Below, piece after piece: positions 19,803-32,500 of a stretch of 49,641 bases of DNA. The position numbers and the translations under genes were made by a program. The stretch's first letter is position 1; each line of letters starts with the position of its first letter. The notes beneath the pieces were generated by a model. That model was not told the DNA's origin. It was given only the letters and a program-made list of their open reading frames with translations, and did no database searches. This DNA comes from a virus: positions 1-49,641 of IMG/VR virus record IMGVR_UViG_3300046734_000766; one strand, given 5' to 3'.

Positions 19803-21563
19803 GTGAGTGATTCAGAGCAGCTGGCAGACCTCATCCGCATTGATCCGGAGGTCTGGTTTTCAACATTTGCGGTAATCAAAGATAAGCGTGGTAAAGATAT
19901 CAAACCAAAAGCCAATACGCTGCAGAAGCGTATGTTCGCCCATTACAGAAAATGCCAAATTGAAGGTCTCCCATGCAAGATGATCATTCTGAAACCTCGT
20001 CAGAAGGGAGCGAGCACATGCGCGCAAGCCCTGACATATCATCATATGAGAAAGTACGAGAACTTAAGCGGGAGTCTGATGGGGGACATAAGCGGTACAT
20101 CGGACAAAGTTTTCGAGATATATCGAAGATACGCGGAAAACGATCTTTTTCCGTGGGACGGTACAGGAACAAACCTGGAGGACGGTGGCAATCTCGCGGA
20201 TCTGATAAAGCTAAAAACAAGAAGCCAATACGGAAAGGAAACTGCGGGTTCCAAAAACGCGGGAAGAAGCGGAACAATCCAGGTTGGTAACATGACGGAG
20301 GTTGCGTTCTGGCCTATGCAGGGCGAGCGTGACCCGGCTCTGGGTTATTTGCAGTCTTTATATGATGGGGATGCGGTATCCCTGGTTGTGGCTGATTCCA
20401 CACCGAACGGTCCGAATGGCTGGTTCTATAGGACATGGGTTCAGGACAATGAATGGGCCAAGATATTCGCCGCCTGGTTTGAATTTGAGGACTCCGTAGT
20501 ACCGTTTGCGAACGATGATATGAAGCAGGACTTCATTGATACGATGACCGAGGACGAGAAGCAGGAGATGGAACGGTTTGATGTTAACTATGAGCAGCTG
20601 CATTGGCGTCGTCGTGTCCTCCAGGACAAGTGCAACGGTGATTTAAGTAAGTTCCGGCAGGAGTATCCTTCGGATCCTGATGAATGTTTCCTTATGTCAT
20701 CCCGCCCTAGGTTTCATATGGCGAATGTTGAGTCTATGCACAGAGCGTGTAGCGGTCAGAAATGCCGTATTGGGAATTTAGCTGTTCAGGGTGACAGCAA
20801 AAACGCTTCATTTACGCCCGATAGGGCTGGTATGTGGAAGATTTATGATGAGCCTGAGTATGATTCCAAGTATTTAATATCTGCGGATACATGCACTGGC
20901 GAGGACCAGCAGACCCAGGGCTTGGCCGCCGATCCGGATTACCATTCTGTACAGGTCTGGAGAGCTCCTTTTGAGGATTGGCATGGCAATTGGCATGTTC
21001 CCCGATTGGTTGCATTGCACCATTCGCGCGTAGATATTGGCATATTAGCGCATGAGGTCGAAGCGGCTGCTAGATTTTATGGAAATGCGTTCGTAATCCC
21101 TGAAGTTAACAATTCTGGGCTGGCCTTATTAAAGTATCTACTGGAGATGGGCTTATCTGTTTATAGGAGGCGTAAATATAACGATTCTATGGGCATGGTT
21201 GAGAAGAGTTTTGGGTGGTCTACGGATAAAATTACACGAAAGACTGTTATAGACCATCTGGCTTCGGAAATTATCGAGGAAAATGTGGATATTCCTGATG
21301 CGGATGTATTAAAAGAGTTCAAGACCTTCGTCATCAATGATCGGGGTAAGCCTGAGGCTGCTCCGGGTCATCATGATGATCATGTCCTGGCCGCGGCCAT
21401 CGCCCTGTATAACATTGACAGTGCAACGACATTCAAGACCCCGAAAAAGAAAAAGATAAGCAATCGGATGTTACGCAAAAATCCATCCATGATGTGCCCC
21501 GACGGATTCATGCGGGCGCCTCTAGGATCGATTAAGAAGAATTACAAGCGGTTGATGCCTTAA
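19803..21563 (+). CDS. terL: Terminase large subunit
   Basis: 586 residues from GTG 19803. The ATPase half carries IILKPRQKGAST (about 61-72), the Walker A variant of large terminases, and VAFWPMQGERD further on. The nuclease half has LISADTCTGED near 352-365 and GHHDDHVLAAAIAL near 521-534, the acidic RNase H-type sites. Full length for a podovirus-like terminase. It packages DNA into the prohead through the portal encoded at 35208. Confidence 0.93.
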   Translation: MSDSEQLADLIRIDPEVWFSTFAVIKDKRGKDIKPKANTLQKRMFAHYRKCQIEGLPCKMIILKPRQKGASTCAQALTYHHMRKYENLSGSLMGDISGTSDKVFEIYRRYAENDLFPWDGTGTNLEDGGNLADLIKLKTRSQYGKETAGSKNAGRSGTIQVGNMTEVAFWPMQGERDPALGYLQSLYDGDAVSLVVADSTPNGPNGWFYRTWVQDNEWAKIFAAWFEFEDSVVPFANDDMKQDFIDTMTEDEKQEMERFDVNYEQLHWRRRVLQDKCNGDLSKFRQEYPSDPDECFLMSSRPRFHMANVESMHRACSGQKCRIGNLAVQGDSKNASFTPDRAGMWKIYDEPEYDSKYLISADTCTGEDQQTQGLAADPDYHSVQVWRAPFEDWHGNWHVPRLVALHHSRVDIGILAHEVEAAARFYGNAFVIPEVNNSGLALLKYLLEMGLSVYRRRKYNDSMGMVEKSFGWSTDKITRKTVIDHLASEIIEENVDIPDADVLKEFKTFVINDRGKPEAAPGHHDDHVLAAAIALYNIDSATTFKTPKKKKISNRMLRKNPSMMCPDGFMRAPLGSIKKNYKRLMP

Positions 21564-21586
21564 ATTAGGGGATATACATTTTTCCT

Positions 21587-23563
21587 ATGGCATTAACTCA
21601 GAGTCAAAAAAACATAGCCGCTGCTAAAAAGTATTTATTTGAGCCGGAGGATGATGATAACTGGTTTACTCGAGGCATGAAAGGTGGTGGGCAGTTTTTA
21701 TTTGGAGCTCCAATGGAAGTCGGCGGTATGATTAACGATGCTGTTAGGGGTGATTTAATGGGAGACCCTAACTACGATCGAGACTGGACCGGGGGCGATG
21801 CTATGGACGCTGCTCTGACTGCTGCTGAACTAATACCAGCTTTTAAAGCCGCAAAAAAAGGTAAAGAGGGATTTGATGCTGCGGTTAACTTAGGTAAGGA
21901 GTTTTTAACGCCAAAAAATTACATCAAACCTGGTTTGCAAGTAGGAGTAGGAGCTACCGCTCTCGGAGCGGGGATGGATGCACTAGATTTTCGCGAAGCT
22001 CCAAGCTCGAACGACGCTGGCTTTCCAGTACAACCTACAGGCCAAAGGTCTTTAGATGATCTTTTAGCGGATCCCGAATATCAGCAAAATGTAGAAGCAC
22101 GAGAGCCCGCGCCCCAAGGTAACAGCCCAGGAGTAAACTCTTTTAGGGCTGCAGATGCGATGGGTGGTTTCAGCGGAAAGCGTTCACATAACGAGCTTAT
22201 TAAAGAGGGTATTCAGAGGGATCAGTTAAACAGATCCAGAAGAGATATGAAGCGGGAGGATAGCCGTGACAATCGTAAAGCAAAGCAAGAAGCTCGAACC
22301 CGTGAGATAATGGAGGGTAGAGAAGCTGACATGCGAGAAGCTTGGAATAAGAGCCCTCACGGAGCCCTTGCCACTGGTAAATCGTTTGATGAGCTTGACG
22401 CTGATACGCAGGCTCAAATGCGGGAGCGTTATATAAAAAGTAAAACCGCGGGTGCTTATAACAGTGCGGATGATGCCAGGGAAAAGCGTAGAAACAAAAC
22501 TTTGCAGGAGATTGCCGCCTCAGGTAATATTTATGTGGATCCTAATGATCCTGAAAATAAAAACGGAGCTCCTGGACAGGTATCAAGAGAAGAGTATATG
22601 GCCAGAACAGGTATGGAGAATCCTGGTACTGCCATGTTCAAGCACGATGATGGCCGCATTGAGACTGTGGAGTTCGGGGATGCTTTTGAGCGTGCGGGAG
22701 GTATGGACACTGCGAAACAGGTTTTGGCACCGGCAGCCAGAGGAGGATCTCTGTCTATGGGGAGTGAGCCATATCGTCCGGAAAACGCTGGTGCTATGCT
22801 TGCTAATCTTCGTAATCAGGGAGCTGCTGACAACCGATTCACTTTTAAAGATGGTTCCAAGTTTAATGTAAATGTAAACAAAGGCACCCGGCGTATGACT
22901 AACGATATGCAGGATTACGGCGATGCGATGTTCACGAATGAACAGGATGCCCTGAACTATTTGAATCGCGGAAGTCTAAACGAGCCGTACCAGAAACCCT
23001 CCTTGGACGAGCCATCTCCAGCTCCACAAACAGACGAAGACGGTATGCCATTATGGCCTTTCCTTACAGCCGCTGGACTCGGGGCTGCGGAGGCGGGTAG
23101 AAGGTACTTGGATAGAAGACTACCAGGCTCAGGCAATCTAATTAAAAGAGGTGTTAACAAGCTTAAAGACAAATTTAATCCAAAGATGACTATGGGGCCA
23201 GATGGACCGATAAAACTTCAAAGAAATGCGTCTATCCCAACTCCTCAGGGGGTTCCTTTACATCCTGGCGGCATGCCTAAAAAGATAACACCCGAGCAGT
23301 TTAGAAGAGCTAAAGACGGCACTGATGTTTCTACTCAGAATATCATCAATCATCACAGAAGGCAGCAGCAGCTTGCTCTTCCAGAGAAAGGGGTAGCCCG
23401 CAAATTTGAGCCTAGACAGTTAACTCCTGAAGAGTATCGCAGATTACAATCAGGAGGCTTAGATCCTTCTGGACAAAGAATCGTTCAGGAAGCTAAAAAG
23501 AAAAGGTTTTTCGATAATTTCTCGGCTGAAGATCTAAATCCGGCAGACTTTTTCGGAAGATAG
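21587..23563 (+). CDS. Large virion-type protein of unknown function
   Basis: 658 residues. The N-terminus (about 1-140) contains small hydrophobic stretches (GGGQFLFGAPMEVGGMI, LQVGVGATALGAGMDAL) that may interact with membrane; the middle is Arg/Lys/Glu-rich coiled coil. A second hydrophobic stretch, PLWPFLTAAGLGAAEAG, lies near 485-505. The C-terminus repeats ITPEQFRRAKDGTD / LTPEEYRRLQSGGLD, two related motifs. Placed between terminase and the polyvalent protein, it may be an internal, injected protein. Not recognised. Confidence 0.75.
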   Translation: MALTQSQKNIAAAKKYLFEPEDDDNWFTRGMKGGGQFLFGAPMEVGGMINDAVRGDLMGDPNYDRDWTGGDAMDAALTAAELIPAFKAAKKGKEGFDAAVNLGKEFLTPKNYIKPGLQVGVGATALGAGMDALDFREAPSSNDAGFPVQPTGQRSLDDLLADPEYQQNVEAREPAPQGNSPGVNSFRAADAMGGFSGKRSHNELIKEGIQRDQLNRSRRDMKREDSRDNRKAKQEARTREIMEGREADMREAWNKSPHGALATGKSFDELDADTQAQMRERYIKSKTAGAYNSADDAREKRRNKTLQEIAASGNIYVDPNDPENKNGAPGQVSREEYMARTGMENPGTAMFKHDDGRIETVEFGDAFERAGGMDTAKQVLAPAARGGSLSMGSEPYRPENAGAMLANLRNQGAADNRFTFKDGSKFNVNVNKGTRRMTNDMQDYGDAMFTNEQDALNYLNRGSLNEPYQKPSLDEPSPAPQTDEDGMPLWPFLTAAGLGAAEAGRRYLDRRLPGSGNLIKRGVNKLKDKFNPKMTMGPDGPIKLQRNASIPTPQGVPLHPGGMPKKITPEQFRRAKDGTDVSTQNIINHHRRQQQLALPEKGVARKFEPRQLTPEEYRRLQSGGLDPSGQRIVQEAKKKRFFDNFSAEDLNPADFFGR

Positions 23564-23566
23564 TCC

Positions 23567-26500
23567 ATGTCAGATTTCGACCAGCTTGATTTGCTGTCGG
23601 ATTACGACAAAGAGAATGACCAGGATCTGTCGCAATTTTTAAGCAAGCCTACCCCCAGGAAGTATCAGCCCTTTGGAGGGCCGATGCCGGAAGCTCCCCA
23701 ACCAATGGCCCAGGAGATATCGTATGATACTCCAGCTCAGGAGCCTACGGGTTATAATGTATTTGGGGATGAGCTTGATGCGTACGGACAGGCAAAAAAG
23801 AATCTTTCTTACATATCCAGTTACGCGAGCAATCACAATCAGTCAGCCAGTCTGTATAATAAACGCTACGACGATTTCATAAATAACAAGCTTAAGCCTT
23901 TCTACGCTGGTTTTGATGAGTTTAACGAGTACGACGATCACGATGAGTATCTTAATAGTCTTGATAAGATGTATAAGTCTGATCTTAAGATTAGTAAGCA
24001 GCCCGATGGGTTTTTCGGTGAGCCTGAAGGTCGTGCCGCAGCAAGACAAAGACTAGGAAAGTTTGCTCAGTGGAATCAGCCAAATGGTCTTAAGTCGCAG
24101 TACCTAAAGCTAAAGGCCGAAAGAGATCAGCGTCAGGCTTTAGCCGATCAGTTTAACGCGCAAAAGATAGCGTTACAGGATCAACTTACGGCTATTCCGA
24201 TGTCTGTCCGCATGGAGATGGACAACCAGCTTAAATCTCGCGGCAGTTCTTCATCTTCTAGTAAAAAAGCTTTAAATGAATATTTAGACAGACAATCTTT
24301 TGAGAACCCTGTCGTTGATTATAAGACGGGGGAGGTTGTTAATCTCGAGGCAACCGATCCTAGAAGACCGATATCATCTTTTCCTGATTACAAAACAGGT
24401 CAGGTTTCAAAATCAGTAGGTGCTCAGCATGAGCGAGCAGCGGCAGCCGCCAGAGGTGATTTTGCCGGGGTATTTAAGAAAAGGGATTTAACATCCAGGG
24501 ATCGTCAATTGCGTGACCGTGGTGTAATGTTCTCCCTTAACGGTTTGCAGGATGGTAGGCCACGGGGCTTAAGCCGTAGGGATGTGGATGCGCTTGATCT
24601 GGATGAGATGCGCAGGGTCGGGATGACTGAATATAACGGTCGCCCATTGGAGGAAGCTTTAAATGAAATAGGCGGCGAGGAGCGTATAAACATGGCTAAG
24701 GTCATGCAGGCTGTCTACGCCGCTAAGAACGCATCCAGGGATGCTCAACTTGAGTTCCTGAAGAATGCGGGTGGACCTAAGAATGCCGAGTCTAAGAAGA
24801 AGATGGATGAGGCCAGGGAGTATGTAATGCAGACCTTGTCGTTAGCATCCGAGTTTGGTCTTGCTAATGAAATATTTGAGCAGGCGGATACGGTTGGATG
24901 GTTAGAGCATTTAGGTACGGCGGTGCAGCGTGGGATGATGACTTCTGAACTGGGTGATTATACGGATGAGATTCTTACAGGGACTTTGGATCTGGACGAT
25001 ATCCAGAACATGGTCGAACTATCATCACAAATTGAGAAGCTTCCTACAACTACCTCGATGGAGAGGTATAAAAAGATCAAGAGCGAGAATTTCCTTGATG
25101 CGTTAGGTAATATACTAATGAACCCGGGTGCTGCGACTACGATGTTTGTCGAGTCTATGGCATCTTTCCTACCGTCCACATTCAAAGCGGCAATGACAGC
25201 AGTTCCAGTTGCAGCTGCTGGAGGTGCTCTTTATCAAGGTCTTGGACCGGGTAAGTCTGGTCTAATAAAAGGCGTTCTACAAGGCACAGGAATTGGAGTA
25301 AGTGCTAGTTGGGGTCTTGCTTCATTTAATTTAGAAGCAGTGGGTAGTGTCATGGAGTCTCTCCGTGAGCTCGGTATTGATGACAAGGATCCTTTTGTTC
25401 TTGCTGCCGCTCTGGACTCTTCAACCAATCCTGTTCTTTTTAACAAAATCCGTGACAAAGCATTAAAACGAGGCATTCCTATTGCTTTAATGGACTCACT
25501 ATCTGCCGGTATGGCAGGTAAGATGAATGGATTGCGTGAGCTCGGTCTGAACGGTGGTAAAATGATCGATGGTGCGAGCTGGGCTCAGAACATAAAATAC
25601 GCTGAGAAGAACGCTCCGAGGTTTACTAAATTCCAGAAAGTAACTAACGCAGCTACAGAGCTTGGCGCAGATTCACTTTCAGGTATGTCAGGTGAGCTCC
25701 TTGCACAGATATGGGCTAATGAGGCGGGTGAGCCTTTGAACTACGATGATATTGCGGCTGAGGGTATTATTGGTACGGGTCCAGGTATCGTCGGTGCAAC
25801 TGTTTCTTCTCTTAGAAGCGCATCCAATGATTTCACTGAAACGGATATTCAATACCAGAATATGCAGGTTACGCCAGACGGCTCTACAGGTGTTATAAAT
25901 AGGGCAGGGTACACTGCACCGTATAACACCTACAACAGTGCTGACGGTATGACCAGCGGGCTTCTTGAGTTGTCTGGCATATCGGATGAAAATTTAAACG
26001 ACATTGACAACGGGCGCAAGGCTGCCGCTGTTCAGGATTGGGTGGCCAATCTATGGAGAGCTAACCCTGAGAAGATGAAAAATCTTCGGGTGATTGTTTC
26101 GGATCGTACACCAAGTTCCGATATGACAATGCCGGGTACTTTTGAAAGAGATCTTCTAGGGAACGGAGTAATATATTTAAACAGAACTCAATTCAACAAT
26201 GACCCAATAGGAGCTTTCTTCCATGAAGCTGGACACCTAGCCAGGGATTCAATGTTCAATGACGAGCAGCTACTCACCATATACGATGGGTTGAGCTATG
26301 AGGAGAAGCTGTCCGCTTTTGCCGAGCAGGAGGAGTACGGTGTTCGCGGAAAAATGTTCAGCGAATATTCCGAAGCGGAGCAAAAACAGATACAGAAACG
26401 CTATAAGCAGCTCCAAAAGAAAGGTCCTCTCCACGCGGCTGATGAATGGTTCAGTATGCAGTTCGTAAACATCCTTGCAGGAGGTAAGGTTGATAAGTCT

Positions 26501-29500
26501 GTTAAGACTGAAATGCAGAGCTGGCTTCGTAAGTATGCTTTCCCCTTTCTTAAAAAATACGCCGGTTCTGAAAAGCTTGGCGGATCCATGAAGGATCAGC
26601 TATCTGCAAAGATATTGGAGCATATGGGCAGGAGCCCAAGCGGTAAGAAGTTTAGCTTTAAGAATGTAGATTCCGCAGGTACTCGCACTAATTTTAATGC
26701 GGAGAATATGAGGGCTCCTGAAGGCTCATCCGCTATATCGGGGCTGAGTGATATGGAAGGTTTAAACTTCCTTGTTGGTAGAATTAAAGGCGAGTTTACT
26801 ACACCAAAGGAGCGTGCTAATTTCGCTAAAGATTTTAACACCTTTGTTGGTAAGAATGCTTTAGATACTAACACATCATTCTGGACTGATCGTGAGGTAG
26901 AAGTAGCCACGGCGGTTGAGAAGGATCGCGATTCTAGTTTAGATCAAACATACGGAGACCAGGAAATTGCTGACATGTCCCGCACAGCCCAGCTTCTTCC
27001 TAGAGGTCGGGTGCAGGAGATGAAGGAGGTTGATTTTGCCGAGCCCGAAATTAAAGAGACCGGAGAGGGTGCTAAGGAGCGAGCTCCCAAAGAGCCTGAG
27101 TTATTTGAGGTTGAAGTTGAAGATCCTGACAAGAGCTTACCTGATGTAGAAAAGGAGATTGAAGAGGTCGGTGCAGACGGGAGCGTGGTTAAGAAAAAGG
27201 TAAAAGGAAGACCCACTAAAAAAGTCAAAGGTAAGATCGTAAAAAAGACGATTAAACAAACCCTTGCAGGTGATGATAAGAAAACGGTCACTCAGATTGA
27301 ACTACCAGACGGCACCGTTAGAGATCTAACTCCAGGAGAATTAAATAAGTATAAAGAGAAACCCAAAGTTCCGGACATACCTAAAGATAAACCTCAGCCA
27401 GGTATTGTTGGTCGCAGTCCCTACGACACTAAGCGTGAAAAATCTGAGTGGGAAAAGGGCAATCGATTTAGGGTAACCTTATCGACACCTGGTCTTCGAG
27501 GTAAGGTGGAGACTAAGTATTTTAAGACTCGGGCAGAAGCTACCAAAGCAGCTAAAGAGTTTGAGAATGAGTTTGGTAGAAAAGCTTTGAAGAACACGCT
27601 TAAAAAGCAGGCTGCGATGAAAGCCACTTTAGCGGATCCAAAGAAATTTAAAGCCTTATACAACAAAACAAAGAAAGCACTTGGTGAGGGCGCATCGATA
27701 GCTCAAATTATTGAAAAAGCGTTTGGTCTAAAAGATCTAATGTCAAACTCGCTTTTTGGGGATTTGTACGCCGCGAGACATCTTGCGGAGGATAAAGTCC
27801 ACTCAGATCTGGGTGCTAAGGGTGAACGAGGCATTGTAAAGATGCCCAGTATTATTGAGATAGAGGAGGATTTATATCTTTCGCAGGCTGAGCATGATGA
27901 AGCTTTAAAGCTACTTCAAAATCGAGAAGCTGAACTTGTTCGTGGTCTTGAAGCTGATCGTAAAAACTACGCGACTCTGACTACAACTAAAGCCCCTAGC
28001 TTTGCAACTGATAAGGAGAAGGAGTTATGGACAAAAGCCTCTGAGAATGGAGATCAGAAAACTCTATCCAAGCTTGCAGACAAATGGATTAAGAAAGGCG
28101 ATTCCGACTACAAATTCGACACTGTTGAGGTGGTTAATATTTTAAAGGACAAAAAGACAAAACAGGAATTTGTCCAAAAGATTGTAGGAGGTAAGTTCAA
28201 AAACATTGGAAAGCTTACTAAGAAAAACCGAGCATATTTTAAGGAGACTACGCAGACCGACATGATTGATCCGGCTGCGATAAGCGATAAAAAGATTCAG
28301 GCACAGTTAAAGAAGTATAGAGCTAAGCTTGGTAAAAAAAGTTATCAGATTAGATTTAAGGTTTCTAAGAAAAAGCAGAAGAAAAAAGACTACACTAAGG
28401 TAGAAAGCTTTAGCCCTCTCCGTAAATTGGTAAACCTTGAGAAGGAGATCAAGGACGCTGAAAAGACGCTAAAATTTGTCCGAGAATACCGAGAGGCTCT
28501 GATACCCGAATCTAAAGCTTTCATGTGGAGCGAAATGCCGCACCCAAGTTATTATGTAGATGCAGGTGGTAAGCGTACGAATATGCGAATGAAGCTTGGA
28601 GCTTTGAATACAGGACCCAACAAAAACATTACATACTGGTCAAAGAATAAAGACGGTGAGTGGAAAAAGAACAATCTTAGTAATGGTCAAGCCACTCTGC
28701 TTCAGTTTATTGAAAATTTTAAACCTGGTGAGAGAAAAGACTGGGACTTTCTTGGTAGTGACATTTCTAAATCGGATTACATAGTAAATGTTAAGTCTAT
28801 AAGGGCAGGCATGCTCAATCCTACGGGTACTCGTAACGAGCCAATGACTTACATACCCAAGACAAAGGATGAGGACGGTGACTTAGTAGAAGGACCTAAC
28901 AAAGCTAGATCTATAGGAGGCTTTCAGAGCGAGAAAGGCACCACATACTTTGCATACGCTATTCAACAAGCCATCGATCTTGAGAGGAAGGCAAAGAATC
29001 GTATAGACCTGATGAACTCAGATCCTAGCCTTGATGAGCAGCATGTGATAAGTGTTGCACTTGGTAAGAACTTTGAGAGTCGCAACGAACTTTTTGAGAG
29101 CACCTGGCAGTACAGATACAAGGCATTGACCGATAGAATGTTCAAAGAAGCTGGTCGCAGAATTGAACAGTACAAAGAGGAGCTTAAAAAGTTAGATGCC
29201 GGTGATAAAGAAGCAGAGGCGATTGAGAAGTCTATTGAAAATTTAAAAAGGTATCAGAAGTCGTTAGTTCCTCGTCTTGATGACATATATAATTCCGAAG
29301 CGTTTAGTGCTAGAGGTGCTGAGGAGAACCCTTATTTTCCAAAAGTACAGGGAGGAAAACCTTTTTCAGGAGCGTTTGATGAGTGGGATTACTTTCATAA
29401 GCGAGAGGAAGCGATAGAAGACTATTTTAATTATGTCGAGTCGGACTTGGCGGAGAGATATAAAAATCTTATTGAGTATAAATCTGATAAGTTTCCTGAC

Positions 29501-32500
29501 TTTGAAGGAACTGACCCAGATGCAACGGATAAAGACCTAATCGAGAAAGCTTCCCAAACAAATAAGAAGCGCACAGCGTTTGAGGCTTACATAGCTAAAA
29601 CTTATAAGAACGAGCAAAACCCAGGAGCCGATTCTGTATTCGAGTGGCTTAAACAAAGACAGCTTGATTACATAGAACATCTAGAAGGTAAGCTTGATGA
29701 GAAGAAGGAAGACGCTAAGAAGAAGAGACCTCTGTTTCCTTTCTACCAAAGAGAAAATATTGATACTGGTCCTGATGTTGCAGAATCTAGTTTTAAGGGA
29801 GATGGTCCAGGGTGGCAGACTTATCTTAATCAAAGTATTGCACCAGATTCAAAAGGTCGTACTCAGTATGTAAAAAGCTTTGACGACAGCGGGTTTGATT
29901 ACCGCGAGATTGGAGAAGAGGCTGATGATAAGATTCCAGCTCGTGAACAGGTTCATGGAGGTTTTGTAAGAGGCAATGTAGACGAGGGCTTTGATGTAAT
30001 GGCCGCAGCCCGTAAGCTAGCCAAAGGCAACCCAGAGAAGAAGAAACAAAAGAAGATAATTAAAGAGCTTCAGAAAAGGGTTGCTAGATTGCTAAAGGGT
30101 GATGTCAGCAAAGAAAACATAAGCACCAAAGGTAAAGACGGGGAGGTTCGCACCAAAGAAGAAATTACCCGTATGGCTAAGGAACAAGCCAAAAGGTTAC
30201 AGCAGGATCTTGAAACAGCAGTGAGACGCTTTGAAGCTGCTGAGGCTACAAAAGAAGATCCGAATGTTGTAAATATACCTTCGAGACTTGATCTTGATAT
30301 GGTTAGTGATTTCGTAGCGCCTGAAAGTGGGTACGAGGTAACTTACACAAGATCTAACGGGGACGACATGACCGTTGTCTGGAAGTTGAATGAAGAGGGA
30401 GATGGTGACTGGTATTTAAAAACTAATAAGGACAAAACTTTCAGACAGGTAATCGCACAAAGAATAAGCGAGCTGCGAGCTAAACAAATACCTCTGGTGC
30501 TGCAGCTGAAAAAAGACGAAAAGGTTGAGGCTGAAATAGCTGATTTGGACAGACAGATAACCGTCTGGAATAACGACATGCAGTATCTAAACGATACTTA
30601 CATGGAAGAGGTTGATCAACGGTTACTCTCTGCTGATAAGAGGCTCGATCTTGTATCAGCAGCAGATGTAGCAAAATTCTTCTGGAACGGGCAAGGTGTT
30701 TTGAGTGACCTTACACGACTCGAACAAATGCCTTCATCTAAAAAGCCGAAAGGTTCTACTCTTGTACAGTCAATGCCTGGAGCTCCCGGGGGAGGCTTCT
30801 TACTTTTTGTGTGGGATGACTTTATCAAAAGCATGTACAAGAAGCTTAATATAAAAAACTTCAAAGTAGACTACCTTGAGAAAAAGAAAGACACTGTAGA
30901 TCCACTTGGTGAAGCATCAAAAGATACTTTATGGGAAGGTAAATCTGTAAGGATAACTGTTGATGCTAATGGTCGTGCTGTGCTTTACGATTCAACTAAT
31001 AAATCGATTAACCTCAAAGACGATCAGCTTGCATCTATTGTCCAGAATGCTTTCGGTAAAGACCGTAAGGCAGTGGCCAAAGATTTAGAGAAGCTTAATA
31101 CTAAAAAAGGTAAGAAGAAAGCTGCTAAGAAAGCTAAGAAAAAGCAGCAAAGAAAAGAGGCGTATGCTGACAGTTTCGAGAAGAAGCAGTTTAGATATGA
31201 GGCGGATAATCAGTACTTCTATGTTAACGGAAAGCTCCGCGATGATTCTTTGTTTAATCGTGAAGTACCTAGTTATGAATATGTACAGGCAACCTTAGCC
31301 CCTATATTCCAGGCAGTCGTAGACGCCCGTCGTGTAGACATCTTCGGCACCTCCAAACGCAAAGATAAAACTATCATGGATCGCGATATGCAAAAGCATA
31401 CCAGCGATCAGGAGAAGCAGGGGGATGCTAATGACGATACACCTGAAGGATTTGACGCAGATTTCGAAGAAGAGACCCGTACCGATAAGGATATGGGTAA
31501 AACTAAGGACAGCGATTTTGAGGAATCCGAAGGGGAGGGTATTAAGGACAAGCTTGATCCGAGTATTAACGCGGACGATATTGTTACTAAAAATCTTAAC
31601 AAGAATGAAAAGACTGCCGCAACGATAAGACAGCTTCTATTTAATCTTAAATCCGGAGGCCGTAAGGTTTCCGTAGGCGATGTGGTTAAGCAGTTTCAAG
31701 GTGCTGATGAACAGGTTGAGTTTGATTTCTGGAAAGCGTTTGGCATGGATGTACCTCCCAAGAACATGAAGCTTTACGGCTATGCTTGGCAGAAGAAGAT
31801 TAAGGAGAGTAAGCTATTCCCAGTATTTAAAGCTAGAGTACTTGATTCAAAAAGCCCATTCCTAGGGGCAAGACTTGAAGAACAAACATTTTCGTTAAAA
31901 GAGAAAATTAAAAGCGTTGACCAATACAATGACGCTCTATCTCTCATGGATCGCCTGTTCAAAAAAACAGGTAGTAATGCTAAGAGCCGTCAAGAGTTAG
32001 GGGTTCGTTTGAACGCTTTAAATGGAGGTAAACCGATAACTAAACATGGGTTTATGAACTCCCTTGTAGACAACTCGAGAGCTGCTACAAAACCTTTGGA
32101 GGATATATTAAAGGATCTCGGTGCGTCCAAAGCATTAAAAGAAAATTTAGATATCCACGCACTATGGCATCAGTATTTTGGTAAGACTGACGAAGTGGTA
32201 AAGCAATCGGAGCTTATCTACATTGAGCCTATAAAAGAAGCACTCCGTAATCATAATGTGACTAACCGCGAGTTTGGTGAGTATTTAATCGCCCGCATAG
32301 CTCCAAGTAAAAACATACACCTTAAAGAGCTTTATAAAGAGTTAATGGCTGAAGCGAAAGGTGAGACCAAGAAGAACATTCAGAAAACTATTAAAAAGCA
32401 TGGAGATGCCTTGAGCGGAGTAAAAACTGCAACCGCTATAAAGGTTGTTCAGAGCATGGAGAAAGATCCAAACTTCAAAGCATTTTTGGATGACCCCAGC